From NCBI GenBank assembly GCA_029548585.1, contig JAKPNC010000242.1, forward strand, positions 1 through 8,762: a stretch of DNA of 8,762 nt, read 5' to 3'. The stretch's first letter is position 1. Each line of letters starts with the position of its first letter. Positions 1-6,511 of this stretch are shown here, piece after piece. A program made the translations under genes and the position numbers. This DNA is from a bacterium. GTDB lineage: Bacteria > Ratteibacteria > UBA8468 > B48-G9 > JAFGKM01. The notes beneath the pieces were generated by a model. It searched no databases. It saw only the letters and a program-made list of their open reading frames with translations, and was not told the origin of the DNA.

Positions 1-2454
1 CTCGTAACTGCCCGGAACGAGGTTGGAGAAAGAGTACTGTCCCGAAGAGTTGGGAGGAACAGGGTTAAGGTTCCCGCAGTGAACACGGGCGCTTGTTATG
101 TTTCCTGTTCCGCCTTGAAGCATGATTGTACCGCTTATGTCGTAGGTGGGAACGGCATCAGGAATAAGGGTGAAGTTTCTGTCTGTCGCTTCCGGAGAGC
201 TTTCCCCCAGTACAACATAGTAGTGGCCGTTGTTTGAAACCGGGGATGTGGTATGGTAATTCATCCTGTCCGCCCAGACATCGTAGGTGCCGGCATTAAG
301 GTTCTTGAAGATGTAATTTCCTGCGCTGTCGGGATATGTCCTGATATCCCCGCAATGTATTATAACCCTGTCGGGGGTTACCGTTCCGCCGTTAATGGTG
401 ACCTTGCCGGAAAGGGTGTACATGTTGTGGGTTTCTTTTGCCATCAGAATGAAATCGAGGTTTGAGGCAGAGGGCGGCACGCTGCACTCGTAGCCCCAGT
501 TCTCGCCGCCTTCGGGTTCTTTCGGCCGGAGAGACGAGTAGCCTTCCATCTTTACCCTGACCCTGTAACTGCCCGGCTCCACGCTGGTAAAGAGATATTC
601 ACCCGTCGGTTTGGGAGATATGAAGAAAGATTCCAGTTCGTCTCCTTCCGGGTGGTTAAGCCTGGCGCATATTAAAGTTGCCTTCGTCAGGTCATCGATT
701 CCCCTGTGTATGGAGATCTTTCCGGAAAGGGTGTATGAGCCCATCACGAATTCGCGCTCCTCGTCCCTGTTGGTTATGGTGATGTCGTAGTATCCGTCAG
801 AAGGCCTGAGAACACCGCAACCGGGAAGGATCGCTTGAACCCTGTAAGGGTTGCCCACCATGTTCGTGGGGAGAAGATTGTGGATGGCATAATTTCCGCT
901 GCTGTCGGGATGGATAGTAATATAAACGTGGGGCACATCCGGATTGGTACTGGTGGCGGTACATATAAGATTGACGTTTGATACGGGCTCGGGCATAGGG
1001 GTGTTGAACCTTACCTTGCCAAAGATTGAAAAAGTGGCAAGGATGAAGTTTACGTCCTTTACATCTTTTTTTGCAACGGCTATCTCGTGTTTGCCCGATG
1101 AAGGAGATATGGTGATATATCCCCTGAGAGTAACCGAGACGCTGTAGGCAGCGGGAACAAGGCCGGTGAACTCGTAAAAGCCAAGAGAGTTGGGCATGAC
1201 GGAATAGTTTATATACTCGTCCTTGGCCCGGTTGTAATAACTGCATACAACCATAGCCTCCCGGGGTGTAACCGTGCCGCCCTTCAGGGTAACCTTGCCG
1301 GATATCTTGTAGGTCCCGAGAGATTCCACTATGAAATTCTTTCCTGCGGCATTCGGCCCCAGCACAACGGGTTCATATATCCCGGCCTCGGGGCTTGTAA
1401 CCTTGTATCCCTCGGGCAGTTCCAGGCTGATTCTGTAACTTCCCTCGGGGATATTGGAAAAGGTATAATTGCCGTCGTTGTCAGGATGGATGCTGAAAGC
1501 CAGGTCCGGCTCGGTAAGGCCGGTACATTTCACCTTGACGTCGGGCGCCCTTATGATTCCCTCCGAAACGGTGACTTTTCCTGTAACGGTAAAGTAGGAG
1601 ATGGGCTGGAGGGTAAAATCTATACCCGTGGTGTCGGCGGCCACGTCATCAAGAAGGTATACTCCGCTTTCAGGCAGTTGAACCTTGTATCCGGGCATCC
1701 TGATCTTTACCTCGTAATCCTTTCCTGGAGTAAGATTGGGAAATGAATACTCTCCCTGGGAATTCGGAAAAGCCGTACTCTCGATGGATGTTTCCAGGTT
1801 CTTGCAGAAGACTGAAGCGTTTGTGACTTCGCCGCTTCCGCCAAGGAGGTTGACCTTGCCCGATATCGTGATTGGCTCCTCTTCCTGCCACGTGAAGAGA
1901 AAATCCTTTCCCGTGGCATCAGGCCCGACAGATACGGTGTAACGGCCTCCCGAAGGCGAGGTTATCTCGTAACTTGCATAGCCGGGTTCGTCGGGGATAT
2001 CAAACCAGATCACGTAACTCCCCGCAAAAACTCCGGGGAAATAGAAGTTTCCGTACTGGTCCGGATTGACAGTTATAGGATTGGCAATGCCCCTGTGTAT
2101 ATTTATCCTTGTTACGTCTGCAGGACGCCCATCGGGCCCGCCTATGAGGGTCACATTTCCGGCTATGGTGTAAGTGTTCCTGTAGGCAAGGACAAAATCC
2201 ACATCCCTCGTAACATTATCATCTGTGGGAGGATCGGGCGGAAGCTTGATGGAATGGTGGCCGTTATTTGTCACGGGAACCGCTATCCTGTAGCCTGACA
2301 GTTCGGCGTAAACATCGTAAGTTCCGGGAGTAAGGTGGAGAAACTTGTACTTCCCGAGGGAATCGCAATTTGCCTGTTTTCCGCCGGCATAAACGGTAAC
2401 GCTTGTATATGAACCGGTACCGCCGCTTATCGTTACCTTTCCGTACATATCGTA
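1..2454 (-). repeat. Array of nine tandem carboxypeptidase-regulatory-like repeats within the giant protein
   Basis: Repeats start at residues 424, 518, 618, 711, 805, 899, 997, 1102 and 1194, and the ninth is cut by the window edge. Each opens with a strand such as YTLSGKVT, followed by a GG(T/S) turn, a strand, then a D/N-S-x-G-x-Y-x-F-x-N-L-x-P-G-x-Y block. Most close with a D-F-x-L strand. Copies are diverged in protein and DNA, so the array is old and not a recent DNA duplication. Repeats 3 to 9 all carry Cys at the 23rd residue (640, 733, 827, 921, 1019, 1124, 1216). Repeats 1 and 2 have Ala or Ile there. Confidence 0.85.
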
Positions 2455-3723
2455 ACCTATCTGGAAAGGGCCGTAAGTTCTTGGATAAGTTACCCTTGTA
2501 CCATTATATTCATATGAAGCTGCTTCTTCCCCCTGGGCGTTGTAAGCGCGAACGTGCAGGTAGTAATGTCCGGGATTATTTTCAGTTATAATCCAGTCTC
2601 CCGCCGCCCACCTGGTATCGCCCGGGCCTGCGGAATCGGAAGGGCTTGTATTCCACTTTATCCTGTAATGGTCTATATTGCCTATACCCCACCCGGCATT
2701 GTTGACGAAGGTGAACCTTGTGCCTATGGCATAACATATGTTTGGCGGCTCCAGGGACGTAATGTCAGGAGATTTGGGAAGAGTCCATACCTCGTCGGTG
2801 ATGTTGCACCATGCCGTCTCATCTCCGTCTCCGTTCCTCGCCTTTGCCCTGAACCTGTAAGGGGTGTTGCTTTCAAGGTTCTCGCTTGCCCAGTAATTAC
2901 ATATGTGAGAAGACGTGTACTGGCCGGTTGAAGAATTATGGCTGGCGATTCCGTTTTTGAAATAACTGTCCCAGTGTATCGCTTCAAGTGAAGTGCTTGT
3001 CAGGGAGGGCAGAGGATCATAATCCCCGTTATGTTTCCACCAGCCGCTTCCCCCCGTGATGGGACGAGCGGGATTATACCAGGATGTAAGGCCCCCGTCG
3101 AAGAATACGGGACTGCTCAGGTTGCCCTGGGTAAAGGTGTTCTCTATAAAAAAGCCCGAATTGCCCGCCGTTATATTGGATGGCAAAGACGCCAGTCTCA
3201 CGTTAAGGTCGTTCATTCCCTTGGGACCGAAAGCAAGGCCCGAGGGCGGCTGTATGCTCGTGTATACCCCCACGAGGTAGTCGGGAGGAGAGGCGGTGGG
3301 AGTTGCGCTTCGGGGATAGGTTTGCCCGTAATAGTAGTTTCCGGTTACATGGTCCCAACTGGCAGAGGGCACTTCTTCTCTGGAAAAACCGTTATCCTTC
3401 CATACAACCACAATCCTTTTGTACTGGGTATTGATTGAGAGTCCGGTCTCGGTATAGGATGTAATGTCCGCCGGAACCTCCCAAATTTTTGGGCCCCTTA
3501 TCCATCCGGAACTGTTTGTTCCCACATTGCCCCAGGACCAGGAGTAACAGGTGAATCCCTGCTCGTTGTCAGAATTATCGTCCCAGACCCAGCTTATTGT
3601 GCTGGTTGTGTTGGAAGTGTGCTGAAGAGATCCGGGGGCTTCGAATTGCGCAGAGGCATGTAATGAAAAGAGGAAAAACGCGAGGAAACCGAATACCAAA
3701 GACGTCATTCTTATCCTGTTCAT
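1..3723 (-). CDS. Giant secreted protein with Fn3-like N-terminus and tandem carboxypeptidase-regulatory-like repeats (3' end outside window)
   Basis: The frame stays open without a stop for 1241 codons from the ATG at 3721-3723 to base 1, so the C-terminus lies beyond the window. A Shine-Dalgarno GGAG (3732-3735) sits 8 nt before the ATG. Residues 1-25 form a Sec signal peptide: Arg at 3 and 5, hydrophobic core 7-21, likely cleavage after ASA at 23-25. Residues about 27-115 and 235-412 look fibronectin type III-like (ISWVWDD; NTPYRFRAKARNGDGDETAW; YYLHVRAYNAQGEEA). From residue 424 onward at least nine repeats of about 92-105 residues begin with a (Y/F)-x-(I/V/L)-x-GKVT-like strand and contain GxYxFxNLxPGxY, the pattern of the carboxypeptidase regulatory-like / prealbumin-like fold. 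No catalytic domain is visible, so an extracellular structural or adhesive role is inferred. It has its own promoter candidate and is probably transcribed separately from the RAYT gene upstream. Confidence 0.88.
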   Translation of the reverse strand, partial: MNRIRMTSLVFGFLAFFLFSLHASAQFEAPGSLQHTSNTTSTISWVWDDNSDNEQGFTCYSWSWGNVGTNSSGWIRGPKIWEVPADITSYTETGLSINTQYKRIVVVWKDNGFSREEVPSASWDHVTGNYYYGQTYPRSATPTASPPDYLVGVYTSIQPPSGLAFGPKGMNDLNVRLASLPSNITAGNSGFFIENTFTQGNLSSPVFFDGGLTSWYNPARPITGGSGWWKHNGDYDPLPSLTSTSLEAIHWDSYFKNGIASHNSSTGQYTSSHICNYWASENLESNTPYRFRAKARNGDGDETAWCNITDEVWTLPKSPDITSLEPPNICYAIGTRFTFVNNAGWGIGNIDHYRIKWNTSPSDSAGPGDTRWAAGDWIITENNPGHYYLHVRAYNAQGEEAASYEYNGTRVTYPRTYGPFQIGYDMYGKVTISGGTGSYTSVTVYAGGKQANCDSLGKYKFLHLTPGTYDVYAELSGYRIAVPVTNNGHHSIKLPPDPPTDDNVTRDVDFVLAYRNTYTIAGNVTLIGGPDGRPADVTRINIHRGIANPITVNPDQYGNFYFPGVFAGSYVIWFDIPDEPGYASYEITSPSGGRYTVSVGPDATGKDFLFTWQEEEPITISGKVNLLGGSGEVTNASVFCKNLETSIESTAFPNSQGEYSFPNLTPGKDYEVKIRMPGYKVQLPESGVYLLDDVAADTTGIDFTLQPISYFTVTGKVTVSEGIIRAPDVKVKCTGLTEPDLAFSIHPDNDGNYTFSNIPEGSYRISLELPEGYKVTSPEAGIYEPVVLGPNAAGKNFIVESLGTYKISGKVTLKGGTVTPREAMVVCSYYNRAKDEYINYSVMPNSLGFYEFTGLVPAAYSVSVTLRGYITISPSSGKHEIAVAKKDVKDVNFILATFSIFGKVRFNTPMPEPVSNVNLICTATSTNPDVPHVYITIHPDSSGNYAIHNLLPTNMVGNPYRVQAILPGCGVLRPSDGYYDITITNRDEEREFVMGSYTLSGKISIHRGIDDLTKATLICARLNHPEGDELESFFISPKPTGEYLFTSVEPGSYRVRVKMEGYSSLRPKEPEGGENWGYECSVPPSASNLDFILMAKETHNMYTLSGKVTINGGTVTPDRVIIHCGDIRTYPDSAGNYIFKNLNAGTYDVWADRMNYHTTSPVSNNGHYYVVLGESSPEATDRNFTLIPDAVPTYDISGTIMLQGGTGNITSARVHCGNLNPVPPNSSGQYSFSNLVPGSYE

Positions 3724-3772
3724 TGGTTATTCTCCTTTTGTGTAATAACTGATATATTGCTATATATTGTAG

Positions 3773-3804
3773 TTATATAATGCACATATTTTTTATTTTG
3801 TCAA
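3773..3804 (-). promoter_or_regulatory. Candidate sigma70-type promoter for the giant secreted protein
   Basis: A perfect -35 TTGACA lies at 3799-3804 (minus strand). The -10 is ambiguous: CATTAT (3777-3782, spacer 16), TATATA (3774-3779, spacer 19) or TATAAC (3772-3777, spacer 21), in a very AT-rich stretch. The resulting leader would be about 40-50 nt. A 6-bp inverted repeat ATAACT/AGTTAT (3745-3750 and 3771-3776) overlaps the -10 region and could be an operator or a leader hairpin. The placement just upstream of the ATG supports the call. Confidence 0.55.
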
Positions 3805-3823
3805 GTTGTTCTTAAATTTTGTG

Positions 3824-3899
3824 ATTCCGGCGGAAGGAATTAAATGTTGCAACGTTTGATAAATAAAGGATTGGCCAACGATTTGAAACCAACATGGTT
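3824..3899. repeat. Cluster of short palindromes in the RAYT/giant-gene spacer
   Basis: The spacer holds several short inverted repeats: TTCCG-G-CGGAA (3825-3835), GTTGCAAC (3846-3853), AACGTT (3851-3856), TTGGCCAA (3871-3878) and AACCA-ACA-TGGTT (3887-3899). None is followed by a T-run in either direction, so none is a convincing intrinsic terminator. They could be protein-binding sites, hairpins recognised by the adjacent RAYT, or chance. No open reading frame in the 203-nt spacer looks real. Confidence 0.35.
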
Positions 3900-3926
3900 G
3901 AAAGACCCGGGGGTTGGGAATAGGGG

Positions 3927-4580
3927 CTATTCGAGAAGAAGGGGCCTTATCGTTTCCAGCCCTTTCTGGAAAGAGATATTATCCTTTACATATTTTCTGT
4001 AGCCTGCGGGATCAACCTTGAGGGCAGAGATTTCATGTGAGGAATCATCCTTGCCTCTGTAAGCATACTGCCTGTAAGAAGAATATTCCCATTTCCCGGG
4101 ATCGTCCACGATGAAGGAAAGAACGGGATTGAGGTGGATATACCTCGTAATCTCGAGGAGTAACCGGTCGTCGAGAAAGGCCTTCCTGAAACGGCCTTCC
4201 CAGAGAGGCCCCCTCCTGTTGTGGGACATGTTGAAATGCTTCGTGTAACTGTTGAGAATCCTGTTCATGTATCTTGATATACCGCCCTCCTCAAGCTGCC
4301 TGGCAAGGATGTGTATGTGGGTGGGCATTATGCAGTATGCGATTATATCTACAATGGCCCCGTCTCCGGGGTTATCCATGATTCCACCGGGAAGCCGGTA
4401 ATTTGATTCCCTGTAAAGCATGTACTTGGAAAACGGCATTTTTCTCTTCCTGGTAAAGAAAGGAAGGGCATGTTTCATCCTCTCGTAGTCCGAGGGAGTC
4501 CTGAATATCACGTACTTTGATATGCTCTTGTTGTATACGTGGTATATCTTGCCGTTTTCAGCTTTCTTCTGTCTTTTCAT
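3927..4580 (-). CDS. REP-associated tyrosine transposase (RAYT; HUH/Y1 transposase-like)
   Basis: This 217-residue protein has the hallmarks of the Y1 transposase / RAYT family, single-strand DNA endonucleases related to IS200/IS605 TnpA that act on REP hairpins. Visible features are an N-terminal YHVYNKSI strand (about 13-20), the metal-binding HUH motif in MPTHIHIL (His88 and His90), the presumed catalytic tyrosine in NSYTKHFN (Tyr112), then RRGPLWEGRF (122-131), RYIHLNPV (146-153) and WEYSSYRQY (164-172). All key residues are present and no frameshift is seen, so it looks functional. The ATG at 4578-4580 overlaps the upstream lipoprotein stop codon (ATGA) and has AGAGGA about 5 nt upstream. 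A longer in-frame start at 4736 would run through the lipoprotein gene in another frame and adds residues unlike the family. REP-like hairpins occur about 1.7 kb upstream. No IS ends or target duplications were found, which fits a single-copy RAYT more than an insertion sequence. Confidence 0.9.
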   Translation of the reverse strand: MKRQKKAENGKIYHVYNKSISKYVIFRTPSDYERMKHALPFFTRKRKMPFSKYMLYRESNYRLPGGIMDNPGDGAIVDIIAYCIMPTHIHILARQLEEGGISRYMNRILNSYTKHFNMSHNRRGPLWEGRFRKAFLDDRLLLEITRYIHLNPVLSFIVDDPGKWEYSSYRQYAYRGKDDSSHEISALKVDPAGYRKYVKDNISFQKGLETIRPLLLE

Positions 4581-5059
4581 TTTTCCTCTATGAAGATATC
4601 TCCTTCTATGGGCAGGCTCTTTTCCTTGAAAGTAACGACGATACCCCTGAATTCCTTTTTGTCCTTTTCCCCCGCAGGGACATTCAACCGGTAGATGACC
4701 TCGAAATCCTTCAGCTCTTTTTCGAAAATGAGCCACTTGTAAACGCCCTTTTCATTTTTTATCCAGGGAGGCGTGGCCGATGTTATGATCCAGCCCGGGG
4801 GAGGCGTTTCTTCAAGTATTATTCCGGAAGTGCCTTTGAGAGGGGCGACACTGAGTTTCACATCAACGGTTCCTCCTCCGGAATAGGACGGCGGAAGAAT
4901 CCTTAACACCCTGGTACCCTGAGTTGCCTTCACGGCGGCAACTTCTTCTTTTACGATTTCCTTTGCAGGAGGCTGAGTCAGGCTTTCTTTTTCTCGCACG
5001 GAAGAGCATCCCGCCGCAAGAAATAAAAGAGCGATTATTATGCATATATTCTTTTTCAT
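4577..5059 (-). CDS. Small lipoprotein with a DUF11-like beta-sandwich domain
   Basis: This 160-residue protein begins MKKNICIIIALLFLAAGC, a lipoprotein signal with the lipobox cysteine at Cys18. The mature product should be acylated and membrane-tethered. Residues 19-48 are a charged linker. Residues about 50-157 form a beta-rich domain with RxLPPSYSGGGTVDVKLSV, EETPPPGW, a SATP segment, YKWLI and VIYRLNVPAG, ending in an IEGDIFI strand. I recognise this pattern from extracellular proteins of anaerobes (beta-sandwich repeats resembling DUF11), but no specific function is known to me. The C-terminal half of the neighbouring gene at 5216-6121 carries a clear paralogue. The start at 5057-5059 is chosen for its lipoprotein signal and the AGGGGAG sequence 3-5 nt upstream. 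An earlier ATG at 5149 would bury the signal peptide. The TGA overlaps the RAYT start codon. Confidence 0.87.
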   Translation of the reverse strand: MKKNICIIIALLFLAAGCSSVREKESLTQPPAKEIVKEEVAAVKATQGTRVLRILPPSYSGGGTVDVKLSVAPLKGTSGIILEETPPPGWIITSATPPWIKNEKGVYKWLIFEKELKDFEVIYRLNVPAGEKDKKEFRGIVVTFKEKSLPIEGDIFIEEK

Positions 5060-5168
5060 TTTCTCCCCTCTTTTAAAATCCACAATTATGTCGCTCCTCC
5101 AAGAGATAACATTAAACGGGTAGCAGTTAAAGAACGTATTCATCATCAAATCGCAAGGAACATATTCA

Positions 5169-5221
5169 CTTTAAGATATGCCTCCTTTTTGAAAAGGCGC
5201 AAACCATGCGTCATCTTAAAG
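5169..5221. repeat. Long inverted repeat straddling the stop codon of the membrane-anchored protein gene
   Basis: CTTTAAGAT (5169-5177) and ATCTTAAAG (5213-5221) are perfect 9-bp inverted arms. Pairing can extend inward through ATGC/GCGT with one wobble and one bulge. A second small palindrome (CCTTTTTGAAAAGG, 5182-5195) lies in the loop. The right arm includes the TAA stop of the gene ending at 5216. There is no T-run after it on the minus strand, so an mRNA stability or processing hairpin is likelier than an intrinsic terminator. Confidence 0.45.
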
Positions 5222-6121
5222 GGCGCCTGTTCCGCCTATGTTCCCGCTACTCCTTGTAGAACGGTAACTTCCGTTTATCGAGCCCCCTCCGCTTCCCGAA
5301 AGCCTGTAATCAATTCTCTGGGAAGGAATGGATTTACCGTAAATAAGCCACCTGTACGTGTTGCCCGTTTTCTTCGCATATTTTGGGGTTGCCGATTCTA
5401 TGGTATATCCCGCGGGAACTGTCTCGATGATTACCAGCCCGCTGATGTCGGCAGTCACCCCGATGTTCAACGTAACATCAGCGGTTCCGCCGGCAGAACT
5501 TATGCTTCTTGTTATTGTGACAGGAGCCTGCTGGGGTTCCTCGTTATCTTCCTGATCGCCGCCATTATCAACGATCGGACCGCCACCCCCTGAGGATGCG
5601 GCAGCTGCCTTATCCAAGGGTGTTTCAGATGCGGTTGAAGAAGAAGCGGCCCTCGCCGCATCAGGGGTAACAATATTGCCTGCCGGTCGTGAAGCCGAAG
5701 GGGACGAGGCAGAAACCTGCGGGGCCATCCCCGGAACCGCGCCTGCCTGAGAAGATTGGCCGGAAGTGCCGGTTGAAGGAGGAACGGAAGCCGTCACGTT
5801 ATCCCCCGACTGCCATGATGGGTAGTATTTCTCGTGGAGGGAGAGAAGCTTCCCGAACCAGCCTGGACCCGGAGACTTCTCATTCTTTTCCTGCACGGGG
5901 AGCGTCATGGGAATGGCCGCGTGATCTTTCAATCTTTCCGGCTCTACCGGATCCTTTTCCTGCAGGGATACCTCTTCAGGAACAGGAGAAGGCGCTTTCT
6001 CAAAGGTATCGGTATCATCCGTGGAGGGAAGACGGCGGGTCGTAAATTGTTTCGAGGCAAGAAAGTATATTGCCATCGCCAATGCCACACCGACGATAAT
6101 GTTCTGCCTGTTGACTTTCAA
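5216..6121 (-). CDS. Membrane-anchored protein with low-complexity linker and C-terminal DUF11-like domain
   Basis: This is a 301-residue protein of unknown function. Residues 7-22 (NIIVGVALAMAIYFLA) are a hydrophobic signal anchor after a short basic N-terminus, with KQFTTRR following it. Residues 30-200 are an acidic then Ser/Ala/Pro/Gly-rich, probably disordered linker. A small ordered-looking patch lies at GPGWFGKLLSLHEKYYPSW (85-103). Residues 201-275 repeat the beta domain of the downstream lipoprotein (ITRSISSAGGTADVTLNI; IIETVPAGYTIESATP; YRWLI; IDYRLS). The tail is Gly/Ser-rich. The start codon is TTG (6119-6121), supported by a strong GGGAGG 7 nt upstream and by the signal anchor that follows at once. 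A good promoter lies about 40 nt upstream. It is followed after 156 nt by the lipoprotein-RAYT pair with no clear terminator between, so one operon is likely. The topology suggests a periplasm-facing domain on a long tether, perhaps partnering the lipoprotein. Confidence 0.8.
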   Translation of the reverse strand: MKVNRQNIIVGVALAMAIYFLASKQFTTRRLPSTDDTDTFEKAPSPVPEEVSLQEKDPVEPERLKDHAAIPMTLPVQEKNEKSPGPGWFGKLLSLHEKYYPSWQSGDNVTASVPPSTGTSGQSSQAGAVPGMAPQVSASSPSASRPAGNIVTPDAARAASSSTASETPLDKAAAASSGGGGPIVDNGGDQEDNEEPQQAPVTITRSISSAGGTADVTLNIGVTADISGLVIIETVPAGYTIESATPKYAKKTGNTYRWLIYGKSIPSQRIDYRLSGSGGGSINGSYRSTRSSGNIGGTGAL

Positions 6122-6128
6122 TATAAAT

Positions 6129-6134
6129 CCTCCC
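6129..6134 (-). promoter_or_regulatory. Strong Shine-Dalgarno that fixes a TTG start
   Basis: GGGAGG on the minus strand lies 7 nt upstream of the TTG at 6119-6121. The spacing and the signal-anchor sequence right after it make TTG the best initiation codon. The first in-frame ATG lies well inside the membrane segment (codon 16), which would destroy the anchor. Confidence 0.75.
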
Positions 6135-6167
6135 GGAGCCTGTCAGGGAACTCCTGTAATCAAATAT

Positions 6168-6196
6168 AATTTACCATCCGCAGGCTTAAGAGTCAA
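6168..6196 (-). promoter_or_regulatory. Sigma70-type promoter of the membrane-protein/lipoprotein/RAYT unit
   Basis: On the minus strand TTGACT (6191-6196) and TAAATT (6168-6173) are separated by exactly 17 nt. A second TTGACT overlaps just upstream at 6196-6201. The predicted transcription start near 6160 gives a leader of about 40 nt containing the GGGAGG ribosome binding site. No other convincing promoter was seen before the lipoprotein gene. Confidence 0.6.
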
Positions 6197-6249
6197 GTCA
6201 AATGGGGCTGATATTGAGTTTTGGCAAACATGTGGAAGGCTTTATGCAT

Positions 6250-6306
6250 GGAGAGGGAGAAAAGATACCCCCTCACCCCAACCCTCTCCCCTATGGGTAG
6301 AGGGTG
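6250..6306. repeat. REP-like palindromic element, copy A
   Basis: ACCCTCT (6281-6287) pairs perfectly with AGAGGGT (6299-6305), with CCC/GGG pairing inside (6288-6290 with 6295-6297). It is preceded by a CCCCCTCACCCCA lead. An additional arm GGAGAGGG (6250-6257) is also perfectly complementary to CCCTCTCC at 6282-6289, so two alternative hairpins are possible. The CCCTCACCCC-AACCCTCTCCCC lead and arm resemble dispersed REP-type repeats found in many Gram-negative genomes. Confidence 0.7.
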
Positions 6307-6326
6307 TAAACAGCGAAAGACAAAAG

Positions 6327-6363
6327 ACCCCCTCACCTCAATTCTCTCCCCCAGAGGAGAGGA
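6327..6363. repeat. REP-like palindromic element, copy B (diverged)
   Basis: The ACCCCCTCACC lead of copy A recurs here at 6327-6337. The hairpin is CTCTCC (6344-6349) with GGAGAG (6356-6361), extended by one wobble and one A-T pair. The loop differs from copy A, so this is a diverged unit and not a recent duplicate. Confidence 0.6.
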
Positions 6364-6421
6364 AGAAGATATGAGGAAGATCCTCTCTCCCGGGATGATA
6401 GGAAGAAGAAATAGGAAAGTA

Positions 6422-6447
6422 CCCCTCTCCCCTATGGGTAGAGGGTG
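6422..6447. repeat. REP-like palindromic element, copy C
   Basis: The 25 bases at 6423-6447 are identical to those at 6282-6306 of copy A, including the CTAT loop and the trailing GTG. CCCTCT (6423-6428) pairs with AGAGGG (6440-6445). The CCCCCTCACC lead seen in A and B is absent. Between B and C lies another pyrimidine arm with a TCCCGGGA palindrome (6388-6395), possibly a decayed fourth unit. Confidence 0.65.
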
Positions 6448-6458
6448 AAAGAGATAAT

Positions 6459-6493
6459 AAAAAAAAAGGCGGAGACTTATGGTCCCCGCCTTT
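6459..6493 (-). terminator. Intrinsic (rho-independent) terminator of the fusion gene
   Basis: On the minus strand GGCGGGGAC (6482-6490) pairs with GTCTCCGCC (6468-6476) around the loop CATAA, giving 9 bp with one G-U wobble. AAA before the stem can also pair with the first Us. A run of nine Ts (6459-6467) follows. The stem begins 18 nt after the TAA at 6512-6514. Confidence 0.93.
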
Positions 6494-6511
6494 CATGTAT
6501 CTTCTAAATCC

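Noticed and set aside
797..1246. 149-codon minus-strand open frame rich in Arg, Gln, Ser and His
   Set aside because: It lies inside the giant protein gene in another frame, has no recognisable domain, and its composition is typical of an out-of-frame shadow.
4581..4736. Longer RAYT start at 4736 (52 extra residues)
   Set aside because: The extra residues are basic and unlike RAYT N-termini and overlap the lipoprotein in another frame. The ATG at 4580 has a good ribosome binding site and ATGA overlap.
3927..5059. Complete IS200/IS605 insertion sequence
   Set aside because: No TnpB/IscB partner, no defined ends and tight coupling to the lipoprotein gene; the protein resembles the RAYT branch.
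5060..5149. Longer lipoprotein start at 5149
   Set aside because: It would place 30 residues before the lipoprotein signal, and the ATG at 5059 has a strong AGGGGAG upstream.
5182..5195. CCTTTTTGAAAAGG as an intrinsic terminator after the 301-residue protein gene
   Set aside because: The stem is AT-rich with a tiny loop and no T-run follows on the minus strand.
6267..6447. CRISPR array
   Set aside because: Only three or four unevenly spaced, imperfect palindromes without regular spacers and no cas genes; REP-like elements fit better.
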